From: RGIG9041 sp045593905
Lineage (GTDB): Bacteria > Bacillota > Clostridia > Oscillospirales > QAKW01
Reading direction: 5' to 3'
Assembly (NCBI GenBank): GCA_045593905.1
Contig: JAZNXL010000016.1
Coordinates: 1-43,246 of the forward strand
Length of the DNA: 43,246 nucleotides
Below are positions 30,415-38,497 of the stretch, piece by piece; position 1 is the first letter of the stretch, and each line of letters opens with the position of its first letter. The notes beneath the pieces are model-generated. The model ran no database searches, had not been told where the DNA came from, and worked only from the letters and a program-made list of their open reading frames with translations. Position numbers and translations under genes: made by a program.

Positions 30415-31842
30415 ATGTTAGTTGTTTTAGCTATTGTTTTAGTTTTTGTGCTTGTTTTATTAATTAGAACACTTTTGTTTACACCCAAGGATAATGTTGA
30501 AATTGACAATGATACAGTTGAATTTGACAAACAAAAAGCAACAAGCAATTTACAACAGCTTGTAAAATGCAAAACTGTATCGTATCACGATAAATCACTC
30601 GAGGACGACAGTGAGTTTGAAAAACTCATTTCGCTACTGCCTGATCTTTATCCAAATGTTTTTAAAGCGTGTACCCTTACAAGACTTGACGACCGCGCGC
30701 TCCTATTCAAGTGGCAGGGCAAACAAAACGGCGAGCCTGCTGTTCTTATGGCGCATTACGATGTTGTGCCTGTAGACGAGAGCGGTTGGCAAAAGGACGC
30801 GTTTTCGGGCATTATTGAAGACGGAGTCATGTGGGGACGCGGTACACTTGATACAAAGGTTACTTTTAACGGCATACTGACCGCTGCCGACAAGCTTATT
30901 GCTGACGGCTTTATACCGCAAAACGATATTTACTTTGCTTTTTCGGGCGGCGAAGAAGTAAACGGCAACGGCGCAAAAAATATTGTTGACTGGTTTTATG
31001 ATAAAGGCATTACACCGAGTATGGTAGTTGACGAGGGAGGCGCGGTAGTTGAAAACGTATTCCCCGGTGTTAAGGCACCCTGCGCGGTTATTGGTATTGC
31101 CGAAAAGGGACTTTTAAACGTTAAATACAGTGTGGCATCAAGCGGCGGACATGCATCGGCACCCAAGCCAAACGCACCGATTGACAGGCTTTCAAAGGCG
31201 TGCGTTAAGGTTGTTAATAAGCCATTTAAATCGCATCTTACACCGCCTGTCGCTAAAATGTTTGATACACTCGGCAGACACTCAAGCTTTGTTTATAGGC
31301 TTGTTTTTGCAAATCTGTGGGTGTTTAAGCCGGTGCTTGATATGATTTGTAAAAAGTCGGGCGGTGAGCTTAATGCGCTTATGCGCACCACCGTTGCGTT
31401 TACGCAAATGAGCGGTTCGCCTGCGCCAAATGTTATTCCGCCTAGTGCGAGTATGGTTTCGAATATTCGTTTAAACCCGTGCGATACAGTTGAAAGCGCA
31501 GTCGAGTATTTAAAAAGAACCATAAACGATGACAGCATTGAAATTACCGCAACTGATGGCACAAACCCAAGCCGAATTTCAACAACCGACTGCGAGGGTT
31601 ATAAAAAGGTTGCAACTGCTGTTGCATCAACCTGGAAGGGCAGCATTGTAACACCCTATCTTATGGTGCAGTGTTCCGATAGCCGTCACTACGGTAAAAT
31701 CTCTGACAGAGTTTACAGGTTTTCGGCAATGGACCTTTCCGCCAAAGAACGCGCAACAATTCACGGTCACAACGAGCGCATACGCCTTGAAACACTTTAT
31801 CGCTCGGTTGAGTTCTTTATAAGATTAATTAAAAAGCTATAA
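30415..31842 (+). CDS. Membrane-anchored M20 family metallopeptidase (CPS1/PM20D1-like)
   Basis: At 475 aa this dizinc hydrolase has an N-terminal transmembrane anchor (about 1-22). M20 metal ligands and catalytic residues are present: H114 and D116 in AHYDVVPVD, bridging D146 in GRGTLDTK, the general base E180 with E181 in SGGEEVNG, D206/E207 in VVDEGG, and the late His in IHGHNERI. The length and anchor resemble yeast carboxypeptidase S and mammalian PM20D1, which cleave peptides or N-acyl amino acids. It starts directly after the stop of the upstream membrane gene. Whether the catalytic domain faces inside or out is not settled by the sequence. Confidence 0.88.
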   Translation: MLVVLAIVLVFVLVLLIRTLLFTPKDNVEIDNDTVEFDKQKATSNLQQLVKCKTVSYHDKSLEDDSEFEKLISLLPDLYPNVFKACTLTRLDDRALLFKWQGKQNGEPAVLMAHYDVVPVDESGWQKDAFSGIIEDGVMWGRGTLDTKVTFNGILTAADKLIADGFIPQNDIYFAFSGGEEVNGNGAKNIVDWFYDKGITPSMVVDEGGAVVENVFPGVKAPCAVIGIAEKGLLNVKYSVASSGGHASAPKPNAPIDRLSKACVKVVNKPFKSHLTPPVAKMFDTLGRHSSFVYRLVFANLWVFKPVLDMICKKSGGELNALMRTTVAFTQMSGSPAPNVIPPSASMVSNIRLNPCDTVESAVEYLKRTINDDSIEITATDGTNPSRISTTDCEGYKKVATAVASTWKGSIVTPYLMVQCSDSRHYGKISDRVYRFSAMDLSAKERATIHGHNERIRLETLYRSVEFFIRLIKKL

Positions 31843-31873
31843 AAAAACAACCCTCTTTAAGAGGGTTGTTTTT
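31843..31873. terminator. Bidirectional intrinsic terminator
   Basis: AAAAACAACCCTC (31843-31855) pairs perfectly with GAGGGTTGTTTTT (31861-31873) around a 5-nt loop. It separates the convergent M20 and CapE-like genes. Confidence 0.93.
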
Positions 31874-32918
31874 ATTTTAAATTCCATGCGGCAAGCTCGT
31901 CTTTAACATATTGCAATGCTAATAGCTTTTGCTTAACCTGTTCAACATTTAAAAGCTCGGTGTTGTTCGAGCTGAATTCGGTGAGTGAGGTACACTCTTT
32001 ATTGTCGTTTTTAAACTGCTTGTCGTAGTTAAGGTCGCGTTTATCTGAAGGTATGCAAAAAAAGTTGCCAAGGTCGACTGCGTTGGCACATTCCTCGTTG
32101 GTAAGGAGTGTTTCGTACATTTTTTCACCGTGACGGATACCGATAACCTTAATTTCGTGGTCCGGTTTAAAGATGGCTGTAACCGCCTTGGCAAGTGTTT
32201 CGATTGTGCATGCGGGTGCTTTTTGCACAAGAATATCACCGCTCACGCCGTTTTCGAAAGTGAAGATAACAAGGTCAATTGCCTCGTCAAGCGACATAAT
32301 AAAACGTGTCATTGACGGTTCGGTAATTGTGATGGGGTTACCTGTTTTAATTTGCTCAATCCAAAGCGGAATAACGCTGCCTTGGCTGCACATAACATTG
32401 CCGTAACGAGTACAACAAATTTTGGTTTTTTCGGGTGATACTGTGCGGCTTTTTGCAACAACAACCTTTTCCATTAAAGCCTTTGATGTACCCATTGCAC
32501 TTACGGGGTATGCAGCTTTGTCGGTTGAAAGGCAAACAATGTTTTTAACACCTGCTTCAATAGCGGCGCTTAACACGTTTTCGGTGCCGAGTACATTTGT
32601 TTTAACAGCCTCCAAAGGAAAAAACTCGCAAGACGGAACCTGCTTGAGTGCTGCTGCGTGAAAAATATAGTCGACGCCGTACATTGCGTTGCGTACCGAG
32701 TTTATATCTCTTACGTCGCCGATAAAGAATTTAATTTTGTTTGAAGCCTCGGGCATTTTAGCCTGAAACTCGTGGCGCATATCATCTTGCTTTTTTTCAT
32801 CACGCGAAAATATGCGAATTTCGCCTATGTCTGATGCTAAAAAGCGATTGAGCACAGCGTTACCAAAAGAGCCTGTACCGCCTGTAATCATAAGTGTTTT
32901 GCCTTTGAAACAACTCAT
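31872..32918 (-). CDS. UDP-N-acetylglucosamine 4,6-dehydratase/5-epimerase, CapE/FlaA1-type
   Basis: This 348-aa extended SDR has the NAD motif TGGTGSFG. It shows FSRDEKKQDDMR, FHAAALKQVPSCEFFP, LSTDKAAYPVSAMGTSKALMEKV and the later RYGNVMCSQGSVIP. The catalytic Y of YxxxK is replaced by M (MGTSK), a hallmark of the CapE/WbjB 4,6-dehydratase/5-epimerase group that starts synthesis of UDP-linked 2,6-dideoxy sugars such as FucNAc. The ATG at 32918 has AAGGAG 10 nt upstream; a longer in-frame ATG at 32951 lacks this. It stands alone, without the usual CapF/CapG partners. Confidence 0.88.
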   Translation of the reverse strand: MSCFKGKTLMITGGTGSFGNAVLNRFLASDIGEIRIFSRDEKKQDDMRHEFQAKMPEASNKIKFFIGDVRDINSVRNAMYGVDYIFHAAALKQVPSCEFFPLEAVKTNVLGTENVLSAAIEAGVKNIVCLSTDKAAYPVSAMGTSKALMEKVVVAKSRTVSPEKTKICCTRYGNVMCSQGSVIPLWIEQIKTGNPITITEPSMTRFIMSLDEAIDLVIFTFENGVSGDILVQKAPACTIETLAKAVTAIFKPDHEIKVIGIRHGEKMYETLLTNEECANAVDLGNFFCIPSDKRDLNYDKQFKNDNKECTSLTEFSSNNTELLNVEQVKQKLLALQYVKDELAAWNLK

Positions 32919-32961
32919 TTTTGTATACTCCTTATATAATAAGACAAACATTATTATTAAT

Positions 32962-32991
32962 ATTATAGCATATAAACCAATATTGCAACAA
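32962..32991 (-). promoter_or_regulatory. Promoter of the CapE-like gene
   Basis: On the minus strand, TTGTTG (32991-32986), 18 nt, and TATAAT (32967-32962). The -35 is moderate. It starts just after the terminator of the NagA operon. Confidence 0.65.
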
Positions 32992-32998
32992 TAAAATT

Positions 32999-33024
32999 AA
33001 AAAGGCACCTTATGGTGCCTTTTT
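32999..33024 (-). terminator. Terminator of the FGGY-NagA-ceramidase-like-NagB-like operon
   Basis: An 11-bp perfect stem (AAAAAGGCACC/GGTGCCTTTTT, 4-nt loop) lies 6 nt after the last stop codon. Confidence 0.92.
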
Positions 33025-33029
33025 GGTTA

Positions 33030-33980
33030 TTAGTATTGGAAAATTTCGTGGTCTTGAATTGTTTCTGAAAGAGTGTCACTGATGTGGATTGTGGTGGGGT
33101 TTTCACGAAGCTGAAGTATTGAAGCGGGAACCTCTTGTGAAGGCTCGCCGAAGATACAAAGACGTGATGTTAAGCGCTGCCATGTTACCTTTGAGCCTGC
33201 GGTTGTGATGCCGTGCATATCGAACACGAATTTAGCTTTCATAGCATCTCTGGGACCCATCATAGCGCCCATAGGCGGTACTTTTGAAATATCGCCTGAG
33301 TAACCAAAACCGCCGTGGAGTGAGTTCTGAGCGATTGTAAGCGGATGGAGTTTTGCAACCTTTGCAGGCTGTGCAAGGTATTCTTCCATTGTGGGCTTGA
33401 ACCAGTCTTCAACAGGGTCAATAAACGCAAGGTGAGCCGGCCAGCCGGGACCTGAGTAAACAACGTCAGCCTCGCCGTCAGCCTCTAACATTTTTGAAAA
33501 GTTAGGTGTGTTTTCGGCGCTGTGGTAAATAAAGTTCTCACGCTTAAAGCCAAGGTCTTTAATGTTAGCTAACATAAATTTTTCAAAAGCGTAGCCAAAG
33601 CCTGCTTTATATGTAAGGGGAGCGATGTTGCCGTCTTCGTCAGCCCACTCGTCCATCATATAGAATTTAACGTTACGCATATTTACCTTTAATGCGTTGA
33701 GCATATATGCAACCTTTGCGTAGGTGGGGTTGGGGTTACACATAATCATAACGCAGGGCTTGTCGTAGCGGTCTGAGTCAACAATGCGCTGTACCATATC
33801 GGTAATCATCATAAGCTCAAAATCGCCATCGGGAACAACCTTTAATTTAACGTTGGGGTTGGTGGGGTGAACGCCGTTCATATTCAAGATGTCTTCTCTT
33901 GTAATGTTGCGTACGCGCTCAATCTCGGCAAGGTTTTTAAAGGGGTAAAAATCGTGGTCAAATCTTGTTTTAAAATCCAT
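33030..33980 (-). CDS. Glucosamine-6-phosphate isomerase/deaminase-like protein, atypical
   Basis: This 316-aa protein has the NagB/6-phosphogluconolactonase fold but is longer than NagB (about 245-270). The general base region MDEW (D110; D72 in E. coli NagB) is kept. The ring-opening motif, G-x-G-x-D-G-H-I-A-F-N-E-P in NagB, reads GPGWPAHLAFIDP (177-189): His183 stays, the preceding Asp is Pro, and Glu is Asp. So the substrate may already be acyclic, or the enzyme isomerises a different amino-sugar phosphate. It is the last gene of the operon, starting 4 nt after the ceramidase-like gene, with GAAAGG as RBS. Confidence 0.8.
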   Translation of the reverse strand: MDFKTRFDHDFYPFKNLAEIERVRNITREDILNMNGVHPTNPNVKLKVVPDGDFELMMITDMVQRIVDSDRYDKPCVMIMCNPNPTYAKVAYMLNALKVNMRNVKFYMMDEWADEDGNIAPLTYKAGFGYAFEKFMLANIKDLGFKRENFIYHSAENTPNFSKMLEADGEADVVYSGPGWPAHLAFIDPVEDWFKPTMEEYLAQPAKVAKLHPLTIAQNSLHGGFGYSGDISKVPPMGAMMGPRDAMKAKFVFDMHGITTAGSKVTWQRLTSRLCIFGEPSQEVPASILQLRENPTTIHISDTLSETIQDHEIFQY

Positions 33981-33984
33981 TGTT

Positions 33985-35319
33985 TTATCTAACCTTTCTT
34001 GTAAGTTTAATAGCGGTATCTACCATATTAACGCCAAAGTCCTCGGCAATCATAGATGTGTCGGTTTCGTAGCCACCTGTGATAAGTGATTCGGGTGTGT
34101 AAAGGTAGCCGGGGAGAACACCGTTTGCAAGCTCGTTAATAATAACGGGGTCAAAACCTGCAACTGCTTTAAGGTAAAGACCAAACTCAACAAACACTTC
34201 GCCCTGTAAGCCGATTACACAAGCACCGCCTAAGCGAACTACCATAATCTCGGCAGGAACTTCCTCGCTCTTAAGCTCGGGGCTTATGCCTTTTTTCTCC
34301 ATTAAAACGTAACCGAGCTGGTCTTCTGAACCAAGGAGCTTAAGGTTAGCGTTTTGCCAGAGGTAGTATTCGTCGCGGTTTTTAGAATCGCCGTATTTAG
34401 CGTAAAGGTCTTTGTAAATTTCTTCGTCGTGAGCAACCTGTGCGCGAAGCTCTTCTTCGGTACCAAAGTCTCTGATAGGTACTTCGATTTCTTCTGACTC
34501 AACTTTGATAACCATATCGTCTTGCCATTTTGCTTTTTCGATTGCTTTAACGGCAGCCTTACCTAAAATGCGGCCAACGCGTTCAGCCTCGTCGTAGCTC
34601 TCGCCCTGACGGTAGTAACGGCTTGACTGGTTACCCGATGTACCTTGAGCAAAGCCAACAAGGCAGGTGGGGTAGGTTTCTTCAATTTCCATTTTTAAGT
34701 AGCAGGGGTAGTCTGCAGTACAAACCTCACTCCACTCGTGAATAAATGTGGGGTGTAAGGTGTAGTTAACCATAACGCCTGTGATGTTTCCGTCGGCGTT
34801 TTTAATAGCCATAAATGAAACGAGCGGGTCGTGGGGACCACCGGGCATTCTACGGTTACCGCCAACACCTGACTCAGCGCCGCAAAGTTCGTAGCCTGTA
34901 GCAAATGACGCCGCATAAGCATCGCCTTTAGCCTGGGCAATAAGGTCTGAAATTGTTGTTATAAGAAACTCAACGTATTGGGCAGGTTGTTTTTTGCCTG
35001 CTTCGAGGCTTTCAATGTCAAGACGACCTGAAGCCCAGGGGCCCGAGTGGGTATGTGAACAGCTAATCATAACGTTTTTACCGCTCATACCGCATTTTTC
35101 TTCTACAAGTGCACGAACCTTTTTAACGTGTTGTTTTGAGAAAAATAGAAGGTCGAGGGTAACAAAAGCAACTTCCTCAGTGCCGTTGTTAAGGTAAAGG
35201 CAAGCTGCATAAAGCGGGTCATGAGCGCCTTTGTTGTTTCTGGGGTAGTGGGGGTAGCCTGCAAGCTCTAAGCCTTGGGGCGGGGTGATATCTACCCTTT
35301 TCATACATGCTTTTAACAT
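33985..35319 (-). CDS. Cytosolic neutral/alkaline ceramidase-like hydrolase
   Basis: This 444-aa protein matches the N-terminal catalytic domain of neutral/alkaline ceramidases: RVDITPPQGLELAGYPHYP at the start, TLDLLFF, and the zinc motif SCSHTHSGP with H89 and H91. Later come HPTFIHEW and FAQGTSGNQSSR. There is no signal peptide, whereas true ceramidases are secreted or membrane-bound and longer. Such short intracellular relatives are common in Firmicutes and have no firm substrate. Position between NagA and the NagB-like gene points to hydrolysis of an amide or ester in an amino-sugar pathway (inference). RBS AAGGAG. Confidence 0.82.
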   Translation of the reverse strand: MLKACMKRVDITPPQGLELAGYPHYPRNNKGAHDPLYAACLYLNNGTEEVAFVTLDLLFFSKQHVKKVRALVEEKCGMSGKNVMISCSHTHSGPWASGRLDIESLEAGKKQPAQYVEFLITTISDLIAQAKGDAYAASFATGYELCGAESGVGGNRRMPGGPHDPLVSFMAIKNADGNITGVMVNYTLHPTFIHEWSEVCTADYPCYLKMEIEETYPTCLVGFAQGTSGNQSSRYYRQGESYDEAERVGRILGKAAVKAIEKAKWQDDMVIKVESEEIEVPIRDFGTEEELRAQVAHDEEIYKDLYAKYGDSKNRDEYYLWQNANLKLLGSEDQLGYVLMEKKGISPELKSEEVPAEIMVVRLGGACVIGLQGEVFVEFGLYLKAVAGFDPVIINELANGVLPGYLYTPESLITGGYETDTSMIAEDFGVNMVDTAIKLTRKVR

Positions 35320-35337
35320 TTTTGGTATCTCCTTTTT

Positions 35338-36468
35338 TTATATTATTTTTCCGTATAACATTACTTTTTGAACGTCAAGGTCGTTATTGCAAAATACAAG
35401 GTTTGCAATTTTTCCCTCGGCGATACTGCCGTATTTATCGTCAATGCCGACTGCTTTGGCGGGATTGAGTGATGAAGCTTTAAAGGCATCGGGTATTGAT
35501 ACGCCTGTGTGCTTTATAAAGTTTTTGGTAGCAACATCGAGCGTGAGCTTACTGCCGCTTAAAAGACCGTTGTGGTCAAAGCTTAAATCGGGATATAAAA
35601 GCTCGTCGGGGTGTGTTGCTGCATCAGATACAAAGCTATCTGAAATTAAAATCATTTTATCAATGCCTTTGATTTTTAAAACAAGCTTTTGCATTGATGC
35701 TGGAACGTGGATAGCACCCGAGTCGCAAATAAGCTCGGCATACATATTGTCGTCAAGCAAGCATGCCTCGTCAGGACCTGCAGGGCGGGTTCCTATGCGG
35801 CCCTCGGGTCTGCCTGTTGCGTTCATAATGTGCGTCATTATTTTAACGTCGAAGTCTTTAACTGCATCAACCTGTTCGGGTGTTGCTTCGCTGTGACCTA
35901 CTGCAAAAACAGTATTGGGGTTTGCTTTTTTTGCATCAGTCATAAACTCTTTTATGCCCTCGCGCTCGGGAGCTATTGCCCAGACAAGAGCGTTGGTGCC
36001 TGCGGTATCAAGAATTTTTTGGTAGTCAGATTTTTTTATTTCGCCTTTCCAGTGGTTACGGTCGGGGTTTCCGCCGTAAATAGGGTTCATATACGGACCT
36101 TCCATATAAAAGCCTGCAATTACCTTTGAGGTGATGCCCTCTTTCATTGCGTTTTGAATTGTTACAACCGCATTTAAAAACTCGTCGGGTTTAAGGTTGT
36201 AGTAAAGAGTGGGCATTTGTGTTGTTTCGCCGTGCGATAAAAAGTGCCTCGTTGCTTTTTGAACATCGTCATAAAACATTGCACCGCCACCGCCGTGAAC
36301 GTGGATGTCGACAAAGCCTGGGCCTACATACCCACCGTTTGCGTCAATTATTTCGTCTGCAACAGCATCGCCGCCGATTTTAACAATCTTTTCGCCGTCG
36401 ATAAGCAGTGAGCTGTTATGTAAAATCTCGTTTTCTAAAATTATGTTTGCATTTTTTATAAGTATCAT
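35338..36468 (-). CDS. nagA: N-acetylglucosamine-6-phosphate deacetylase
   Basis: The 376-aa amidohydrolase removes acetate from GlcNAc-6-P or a relative. Seen are the metal-site entry GFVDIHVHGGGG (H56, H58), the metal Glu in FYMEGPYMNP, metal His residues in VGHSEAT and THIMNATGRPEG, and the catalytic Asp in LISDSFVSD. The typical NagA sequence LVTDAM is changed to LISDSF, so substrate preference may differ. Its ATG follows the FGGY kinase stop with no gap (TAAATG), and the RBS GGAGG is in the kinase's last codons. Expression is tied to the operon promoter at 37.9 kb. Confidence 0.88.
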   Translation of the reverse strand: MILIKNANIILENEILHNSSLLIDGEKIVKIGGDAVADEIIDANGGYVGPGFVDIHVHGGGGAMFYDDVQKATRHFLSHGETTQMPTLYYNLKPDEFLNAVVTIQNAMKEGITSKVIAGFYMEGPYMNPIYGGNPDRNHWKGEIKKSDYQKILDTAGTNALVWAIAPEREGIKEFMTDAKKANPNTVFAVGHSEATPEQVDAVKDFDVKIMTHIMNATGRPEGRIGTRPAGPDEACLLDDNMYAELICDSGAIHVPASMQKLVLKIKGIDKMILISDSFVSDAATHPDELLYPDLSFDHNGLLSGSKLTLDVATKNFIKHTGVSIPDAFKASSLNPAKAVGIDDKYGSIAEGKIANLVFCNNDLDVQKVMLYGKII

Positions 36469-37893
36469 TTAGTCCTCCGCAAAAAGCTTTTTTTCAACCG
36501 CCCTGTAGAGTGCGTATTTTGCGTTACAGTCGGTTTTTGGTGTGTATTTTTTAGTAATCTTAAGCGGAGAAAGCTCAATACCCGCGCCTTTTGCGGCAAG
36601 AATTGCCGCGCCTGCGCCTGCTGCCTCTGATGTTGAGGGAACGCAAACAGTAATACCTGTTATGTCGGCAATAATCTGGCTCCAGAGGTCGCTTTTTGAC
36701 GCGCCGCCGAAAACAACCATTTCGTCAACCGACTGGTAGTTACCCATTGCCTCTAAAATTATGCGAATTTGGTATGCAATACCTTCCATTACTGCAAGCG
36801 CATAGTCACCGCGCTTTGATGCAAGGTTTATTCCGTAAAAACAGCCTGTTGAGTCAGGGTAGTGGTCGGGGTCTGAAGGTCCGCTCATATACGGGTAGAA
36901 CATTACTGTGCTGTTGTTTTTGAGCGCTTGCTCAGCCTCTTGGTCAATAAGACTGTATGGCTCGTCTTTATAAAACAGGTCGCGGATATATCTAAGACAG
37001 GTGCCTGCGGTGTTAATAACGCCTTCGGTAACCCACGCGCCAGGCATAATATAACTGCACTTTCCGCGTTTTACGTCGGTTTTGTAGTTTAGTTTTGAAA
37101 TTGCACCCGCAGTACCGAGCGATACGGTAACTGTGTCGCGGTCAAGACCCGCCGCAAGTGCTGCACATTTTTGGTCCTGTGCGCCAAGGGCAACAATACA
37201 GTCGTTTGAAAGACCAAGCTCGGCTGCAACCTCAGGTAAAACAGTGCCTACCGCCTCGCCGCCCCAGGCAAGCTCGGGGAGCTTTTGGGGGTCTATGTTA
37301 AATCTTTCAAGTACCTCTTGCCACCAGCACTGATTGTTTACGTCGTAAAACATTGTGCCGCAAGCCATTGAGTGGTCGGTAACGGCACGGCCTGTAAAGC
37401 GTGCTGTTAAAAACTCGAGCGGCATTAAAAGCTTGTATGCGTTTTGAACAAGCTCGGGCTTATGGTTTTGAAGCCACATTATTTTTGGTAAAGTGTAGTA
37501 TGTATGAAGCGGTTTACCGGTGTTTTCGGTAATTTCGCTATCGCTATAAAACTTGCGAATTTGTTCAAGCTCGGCATCGCAACGGCTGTCAAGCCACGAG
37601 ATTGCGTTGCAAAGCGGTTTATAGTTTTTGTCAACAGGTACTATTGTAATGCCCTGTGAAGAAATTGAGATTGAGCGAATATCTTTTGCGTCTGTTTTGC
37701 TCTTTGTAATTGCCTCTTTTGCGGTTTTAAGGGTTAACTGCCACCAAAGCTCTGCGTCTTGCTCAACATAGTTTGGTTGGGGCGTGATTAAGCCGTATTC
37801 TTGGTATGACGAGCCGATAAGCTCGAGCGACTCGTTAAACAGAATACTGCGGCAGCCTGTTGTACCTAAATCTACAGCGAGAAATATAGCCAT
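36469..37893 (-). CDS. FGGY family carbohydrate kinase (xylulokinase-like)
   Basis: This 474-aa kinase has two ASKHA domains. It shows the phosphate-1 motif FLAVDLGTTGCRS, ISISSQGI, WLDSRCD (substrate-contact region of xylulokinases), a second-domain LGAQDQKCAALAAG with catalytic Asp, SLGTAGAIS, and VVFGGASKSDLWSQIIADI (adenosine motif). FGGY kinases phosphorylate ketoses and polyols, normally not N-acetylhexoses. The ATG at 37893 has AAGGAG 8 nt upstream; a longer in-frame ATG (37920) lacks an RBS. It is the first gene of the NagA operon. The sugar is unknown. Confidence 0.88.
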   Translation of the reverse strand: MAIFLAVDLGTTGCRSILFNESLELIGSSYQEYGLITPQPNYVEQDAELWWQLTLKTAKEAITKSKTDAKDIRSISISSQGITIVPVDKNYKPLCNAISWLDSRCDAELEQIRKFYSDSEITENTGKPLHTYYTLPKIMWLQNHKPELVQNAYKLLMPLEFLTARFTGRAVTDHSMACGTMFYDVNNQCWWQEVLERFNIDPQKLPELAWGGEAVGTVLPEVAAELGLSNDCIVALGAQDQKCAALAAGLDRDTVTVSLGTAGAISKLNYKTDVKRGKCSYIMPGAWVTEGVINTAGTCLRYIRDLFYKDEPYSLIDQEAEQALKNNSTVMFYPYMSGPSDPDHYPDSTGCFYGINLASKRGDYALAVMEGIAYQIRIILEAMGNYQSVDEMVVFGGASKSDLWSQIIADITGITVCVPSTSEAAGAGAAILAAKGAGIELSPLKITKKYTPKTDCNAKYALYRAVEKKLFAED

Positions 37894-37924
37894 ATTTTTC
37901 TCCTTAATATATTTTGTCAATCTT

Positions 37925-37953
37925 ATTATATAAGTAATAATGGTCTAATGCAA
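37925..37953 (-). promoter_or_regulatory. SigA promoter of the FGGY-NagA operon
   Basis: On the minus strand, TTGCAT (37953-37948), 17 nt, and TATAAT (37930-37925), followed by a 5' UTR of about 27 nt. I see no clear operator or cre site. Confidence 0.78.
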
Positions 37954-37964
37954 GGACAAAAAGA

Positions 37965-37993
37965 AAAAATAACGGCTAAAAGCCGTTATTTTT
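37965..37993. terminator. Intrinsic terminator of the small Cys membrane protein gene
   Basis: AAAAATAACGGCT/AGCCGTTATTTTT (13 bp, loop AAA) directly overlaps the end of the gene on the minus strand and shields the FGGY promoter from read-through. Confidence 0.92.
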
Positions 37994-38402
37994 AATCGTG
38001 GTTACAATAAGCGCATTTTATAAGGCAGGTAAGGGCGGTTAAAGTGAGTGCAAAGAAAAACAGTAAGAGGCCTGTTAATATTGCTCCTATAACGGTAGTG
38101 CCAACAACCGTTGTAGCAAGCGGTATTAGTGAAAAGAGCACAGTTCCGAGTATACCTGTAACAGCGGTGGAAACGGCGCCGCAGTTACAACTGCAACCTT
38201 GCGGAGAAATTGCAGAAGATATTAATAAAATTGCAATAAACCCTATTGCAACGCCAAGTGTTACCCACAAAAATGCAGGGGTTAATACTATTGTTTCGGT
38301 TATTGATAAAAATGCGGCAACAACGCCTATTATAAGGCTTGCAACAACTGCTAAAAATCCGCAGCTTACTCTTTGAGGACAATTATTATTCAATGGTTTC
38401 AC
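37992..38402 (-). CDS. Small four-helix membrane protein with cysteine motifs, unknown function
   Basis: The 136-aa protein has four predicted transmembrane helices. Three cysteine-bearing polar patches lie at the ends: NCPQRVSCG at the N-terminus, GCSCNCG in the middle loop (about 69-75), and CLIKCAYCNHD at the C-terminus. Similar small proteins occur in sporulating clostridia, but I cannot assign a named family. Metal binding or disulphide cross-linking, possibly in a spore layer, are both possible. RBS GGAGGTG with 6-nt spacing. A TATAAT lies only 2 nt from the RBS, with no good -35, so the promoter is uncertain. Confidence 0.7.
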   Translation of the reverse strand: MKPLNNNCPQRVSCGFLAVVASLIIGVVAAFLSITETIVLTPAFLWVTLGVAIGFIAILLISSAISPQGCSCNCGAVSTAVTGILGTVLFSLIPLATTVVGTTVIGAILTGLLLFFFALTLTALTCLIKCAYCNHD

Positions 38403-38436
38403 CTCCGTATTATACTACGAAAAAGTATGCTGCTTG

Positions 38437-38465
38437 TTTACAAACACTAAAAAACAGTGTATAAT
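38437..38465 (+). promoter_or_regulatory. SigA promoter of the ICMT-TipAS-flavin reductase-PAS operon
   Basis: TTTACA (38437-38442), 17 nt, and TATAAT (38460-38465), 32 nt before the ATG. Confidence 0.85.
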
Positions 38466-38497
38466 GTTTTAAGCACAAAGTGAGTTTAGAGGTAAAA

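Noticed and set aside
29889..30572. 227-aa minus-strand ORF opposite the membrane protein and M20 genes
   Set aside because: Thr/Ile/Ser-rich antisense shadow crossing two confirmed genes on the other strand.
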